A DNA stretch of 8,368 nt, taken from positions 4,294 through 12,661 of the forward strand of contig NHHC02000004.1 in assembly GCA_002169935.2 (NCBI GenBank). Direction: 5' to 3'. This stretch comes from Candidatus Pelagibacter sp. TMED153 (lineage in GTDB: Bacteria; Pseudomonadota; Alphaproteobacteria; Pelagibacterales; Pelagibacteraceae). Positions 6,392 through 8,368 of this stretch are shown piece after piece (position 1 is the first letter of the stretch; each line of letters begins with the position of its first letter). The position numbers and the translations under genes were made by a program. A model generated the notes under the pieces. The model worked only from the letters and a program-made list of their open reading frames with translations. It had not been told where the DNA came from and did no database searches.

Positions 6392-8263
6392 ATGGCTGAA
6401 AAACTAATAACAAAATCATTCGAGAGAATTTTAGATAAAGGGAAGCATAGAGGCTTTGTAACATACGAGGAATTGGGAAAGTCCTTAGGAAAAAGAAATA
6501 GCACAATAGAGAATATTGAAAGAGCCTTTTTAATTTTAGTTGATGAGAAAATAACTTTAGTCGAGAAAAAATCTCAATACCAATCAAATAAAAAGAAAGA
6601 ATCAGCTAGTACATCAGAGGAAAAATCTTCAGATAAAAGCGATGATCCAATTCGTATGTACTTAAGGGAAATGGGCGGAGTTGAGCTTTTATCTAGAGAA
6701 GGAGAAATTGCAATTGCAAAAAGAATTGAGGCAGGAAAAGATGTGATGATTAATGCATTAACTCAAAGTCCATTGGTAGGAAAAAAAATATTTGAGTGGA
6801 AAGAACAAATTGAAAACCAGCAACTTTTAGTCAGGGATATAATTGATATAGACTCAACATACGAGGACTTTGAAACTTCTGAGTCTGAGGAAGAAGGTGA
6901 TCTTAAAATAGCTAAAAAATCCAAAGATGAAAGTAAAGAAAATCAGAAAAAAGAAGATCAAAAGAAAGAAGGGGAAACCTCAAACGAAGATGATGAATTT
7001 AATATTTCGCTTGCCAAGATGGAAGAGGAGATCAAACCTAAAATTATAAATATTTTAGAATCTTTGAATAAAAATTATTCGAAACTTCAGAAGTATCAAA
7101 AGGAGAAATTAAATTGTTTATTGGCTGCAAAAGAGTTATCAGTTTCTAAAAATAAAAATTTTAAAAAAATACAAGCAATTTTAGTAGATAATTTTAAAAA
7201 TCTTCAATTAGCCCCTCATGTCGTAGAGGAATTAGTTCAGTCTCATTACAAAGAAAATAAAAGAATAGTTTCTTTAGAAGGTGTACTATTAAGACTAGCT
7301 ATGGACAATAAAATTTCTAGAGAAGAATTTTTAAAATATTACATAGGAAACGAGATAAATCCTAAATTTGAATCTTTTTTAAAAGAAAACCCTGTTTGGA
7401 AATCTTTTTTTAAAAAATTTAAAAAAGATTTTTTTGAGATTCGAGAAAGGTTAGTAGAATTTAGTAAAAAAATTGGCTTATCAGTCGGAGAATTTAAAAA
7501 ATTGGTAAGTAGAATTCAAAAAGGAGAAAGGGAGTCTCGAATTGCGAAGAAAGAGATGGTTGAAGCTAATCTCAGGCTGGTAATTTCAATAGCCAAAAAA
7601 TATACTAATAGAGGTTTACAATTTTTAGATCTTATACAGGAGGGTAATATTGGCTTAATGAAAGCCGTCGACAAATTTGAATACAGAAGAGGTTATAAAT
7701 TCTCGACATATGCAACATGGTGGATAAGACAAGCTATTACAAGATCTATAGCAGATCAAGCTAGAACAATTAGAATTCCGGTGCATATGATAGAAACAAT
7801 TAACAAAATTGTAAGAACACAAAGACAAATAATGAGTGAGTTTGGCAGAGAACCAACTCCTGAAGAGTTAGCTAAAAAATTAGCAATGCCTTTGGAAAAA
7901 GTTAGAAAGGTATTAAAAATAGCTAAAGAACCTGTGTCACTTGAAACTCCAGTTGGAGATGAAGAGGATAGTAGCTTAGGAGATTTCATTGAAGACAAAA
8001 ATGCTTTACAACCATTGGACACAGCTATTCAATCAAACTTAAGTGAGTCTACAACAAAAATTTTGGCATCTTTAACGCCAAGAGAAGAGCGAGTTTTAAG
8101 AATGCGTTTTGGAATCGGCATGAATACAGATCATACTTTAGAAGAAGTTGGTTTACAGTTTTCTGTTACTAGAGAGAGAATTAGACAAATAGAAGCTAAG
8201 GCTTTAAGAAAATTAAAGCATCCAAGCAGATCAAAACAACTAAAAAGTTTTCTAGAAAAGTAA
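6392..8263 (+). CDS. rpoD: RNA polymerase primary sigma factor (sigma70, RpoD)
   Basis: This is the housekeeping sigma that directs core RNA polymerase to -10/-35 promoters, 623 residues (E. coli 613). Domains in order: region 1.1 (about 1-60, with [12 protein letters not shown]); region 1.2 ([30 protein letters not shown], 84-113 as a conserved block); a non-conserved region (about 114-375) with a charged, low-complexity K/E/D/Q stretch at about 155-205; region 2 from about 380, including [39 protein letters not shown] and the -10-recognising [14 protein letters not shown] (440-453, Q448 and T451); region 3 with TPEELAKKL and [20 protein letters not shown]; and region 4 with [16 protein letters not shown] and the -35-recognising helix [18 protein letters not shown] (R594, E595, R598 and Q599). 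The product is complete to a family-typical end, [14 protein letters not shown]. It is the third gene after yqeY and dnaG. Confidence 0.98.
   Translation: MAEKLITKSFERILDKGKHRGFVTYEELGKSLGKRNSTIENIERAFLILVDEKITLVEKKSQYQSNKKKESASTSEEKSSDKSDDPIRMYLREMGGVELLSREGEIAIAKRIEAGKDVMINALTQSPLVGKKIFEWKEQIENQQLLVRDIIDIDSTYEDFETSESEEEGDLKIAKKSKDESKENQKKEDQKKEGETSNEDDEFNISLAKMEEEIKPKIINILESLNKNYSKLQKYQKEKLNCLLAAKELSVSKNKNFKKIQAILVDNFKNLQLAPHVVEELVQSHYKENKRIVSLEGVLLRLAMDNKISREEFLKYYIGNEINPKFESFLKENPVWKSFFKKFKKDFFEIRERLVEFSKKIGLSVGEFKKLVSRIQKGERESRIAKKEMVEANLRLVISIAKKYTNRGLQFLDLIQEGNIGLMKAVDKFEYRRGYKFSTYATWWIRQAITRSIADQARTIRIPVHMIETINKIVRTQRQIMSEFGREPTPEELAKKLAMPLEKVRKVLKIAKEPVSLETPVGDEEDSSLGDFIEDKNALQPLDTAIQSNLSESTTKILASLTPREERVLRMRFGIGMNTDHTLEEVGLQFSVTRERIRQIEAKALRKLKHPSRSKQLKSFLEK
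7400..7431 (+). repeat. Inverted repeat with 11-bp arms followed by T-run, inside rpoD
   Basis: AAATCTTTTTT (7400-7410) and AAAAAAGATTT (7421-7431) are exact complements around a 10-bp spacer, and the T-run continues to 7435. In RNA this would be an A/U-rich hairpin with a U-tract, superficially like a weak terminator in the middle of rpoD. It encodes a Lys/Phe-rich stretch (about 337-349), so codon composition alone could create it. Confidence 0.45.
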
Positions 8264-8272
8264 TTTTTCTGA

Positions 8273-8278
8273 TATAAA
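8273..8278 (+). promoter_or_regulatory. Candidate -10 box for the tRNA gene
   Basis: TATAAA lies in the 27-bp gap between rpoD and the tRNA. It is placed so that transcription would start near 8285, a few bases before the tRNA 5' end, and is followed by a GGTAC discriminator-like stretch. No good -35 is visible within the rpoD end, so the tRNA may instead be read through from rpoD and processed. Confidence 0.35.
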
Positions 8279-8290
8279 AGGTACAAGTTT

Positions 8291-8367
8291 GGGCCTGTAG
8301 CTCAGTTGGTTAGAGCAGTACACTCATAATGTATTGGTCCCAGGTTCGAGTCCTGGCGGGCCCACCA
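8291..8367 (+). tRNA. tRNA with CAT anticodon, probably tRNA-Ile2 (lysidine-modified)
   Basis: This is a complete 77-nt cloverleaf. The acceptor stem GGGCCTG/CGGGCCC has one G-T pair. The D-arm is GCTC...GAGC, the anticodon stem GTACA/TGTAT with loop CTCATAA (anticodon CAT at 8325-8327), the variable loop TGGTC, and the T-arm CCAGG-TTCGAGT-CCTGG. A73 and an encoded CCA follow (8365-8367). CAT can mean elongator Met, initiator Met or Ile2. The initiator is excluded because G1-C72 is paired and the anticodon stem lacks the three G-C pairs. C4-G69 and C5-G68 are both present; these are the acceptor pairs reported as recognition elements for the lysidine synthetase TilS on tRNA-Ile2, which would read AUA codons common in such AT-rich genes. 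Elongator Met remains possible. No terminator is visible before the window ends. Confidence 0.93.
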
Positions 8368-8368
8368 A

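Noticed and set aside
6381..6587. Minus-strand open frame of 68 codons over the rpoD start
   Set aside because: Overlaps region 1.1 of rpoD in antisense; no supporting motif.
7756..8022. Minus-strand open frame of 88 codons
   Set aside because: Antisense to sigma regions 2.4 to 3, the most conserved part of rpoD.
8291..8367. Initiator tRNA-fMet
   Set aside because: Positions 1 and 72 pair (G-C) and the anticodon stem lacks the three consecutive G-C pairs of initiators.

Overview
The window is an AT-rich, tightly packed bacterial chromosome segment. Almost everything is coding and the spacers are short. The order greA-less carB-carA, divergent from yqeY-dnaG-rpoD, together with the protein sequences and the very low G+C, suggests an alphaproteobacterium with a streamlined genome. 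SAR11/Pelagibacter-like is my best guess; this is inferred from memory of gene order and composition, not from a search.

Left half, minus strand: carA (3956-2748) is followed by carB (2770 to beyond base 1, with the C-terminal part outside the window), overlapping by 23 bp. The two encode the glutaminase and synthetase subunits of carbamoyl-phosphate synthetase, which feeds pyrimidine and arginine synthesis. I translated carB codon by codon across the window. It is open throughout, and its ligand residues fall at or within 3 positions of the E. coli numbering.

Centre, 3957-4081: this 125-bp divergent control region is the most information-rich non-coding stretch. Two good sigma70-type promoters lie on opposite strands over exactly the same 35 bp (3993-4027), each -10 abutting the other's -35. 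A 7-bp inverted repeat sits in the carA leader, and a perfect 12-bp direct repeat flanks the promoter pair.

Right half, plus strand: yqeY (4082-4537), dnaG (4537-6330, TAATG overlap), rpoD (6392-8263) and a CAT-anticodon tRNA (8291-8367, most likely tRNA-Ile2). This is a variant of the macromolecular-synthesis operon (rpsU-dnaG-rpoD in E. coli) with yqeY in the first position. It links replication priming (DnaG) to transcription initiation (housekeeping sigma).

The most notable protein-level feature is that the DnaG zinc-finger domain keeps its fold motifs but has lost three of its four expected zinc ligands. I see no mobile elements, CRISPR arrays, defence genes or strong intrinsic terminators. 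The window is core genome, and I do not see a wholly new system in it.
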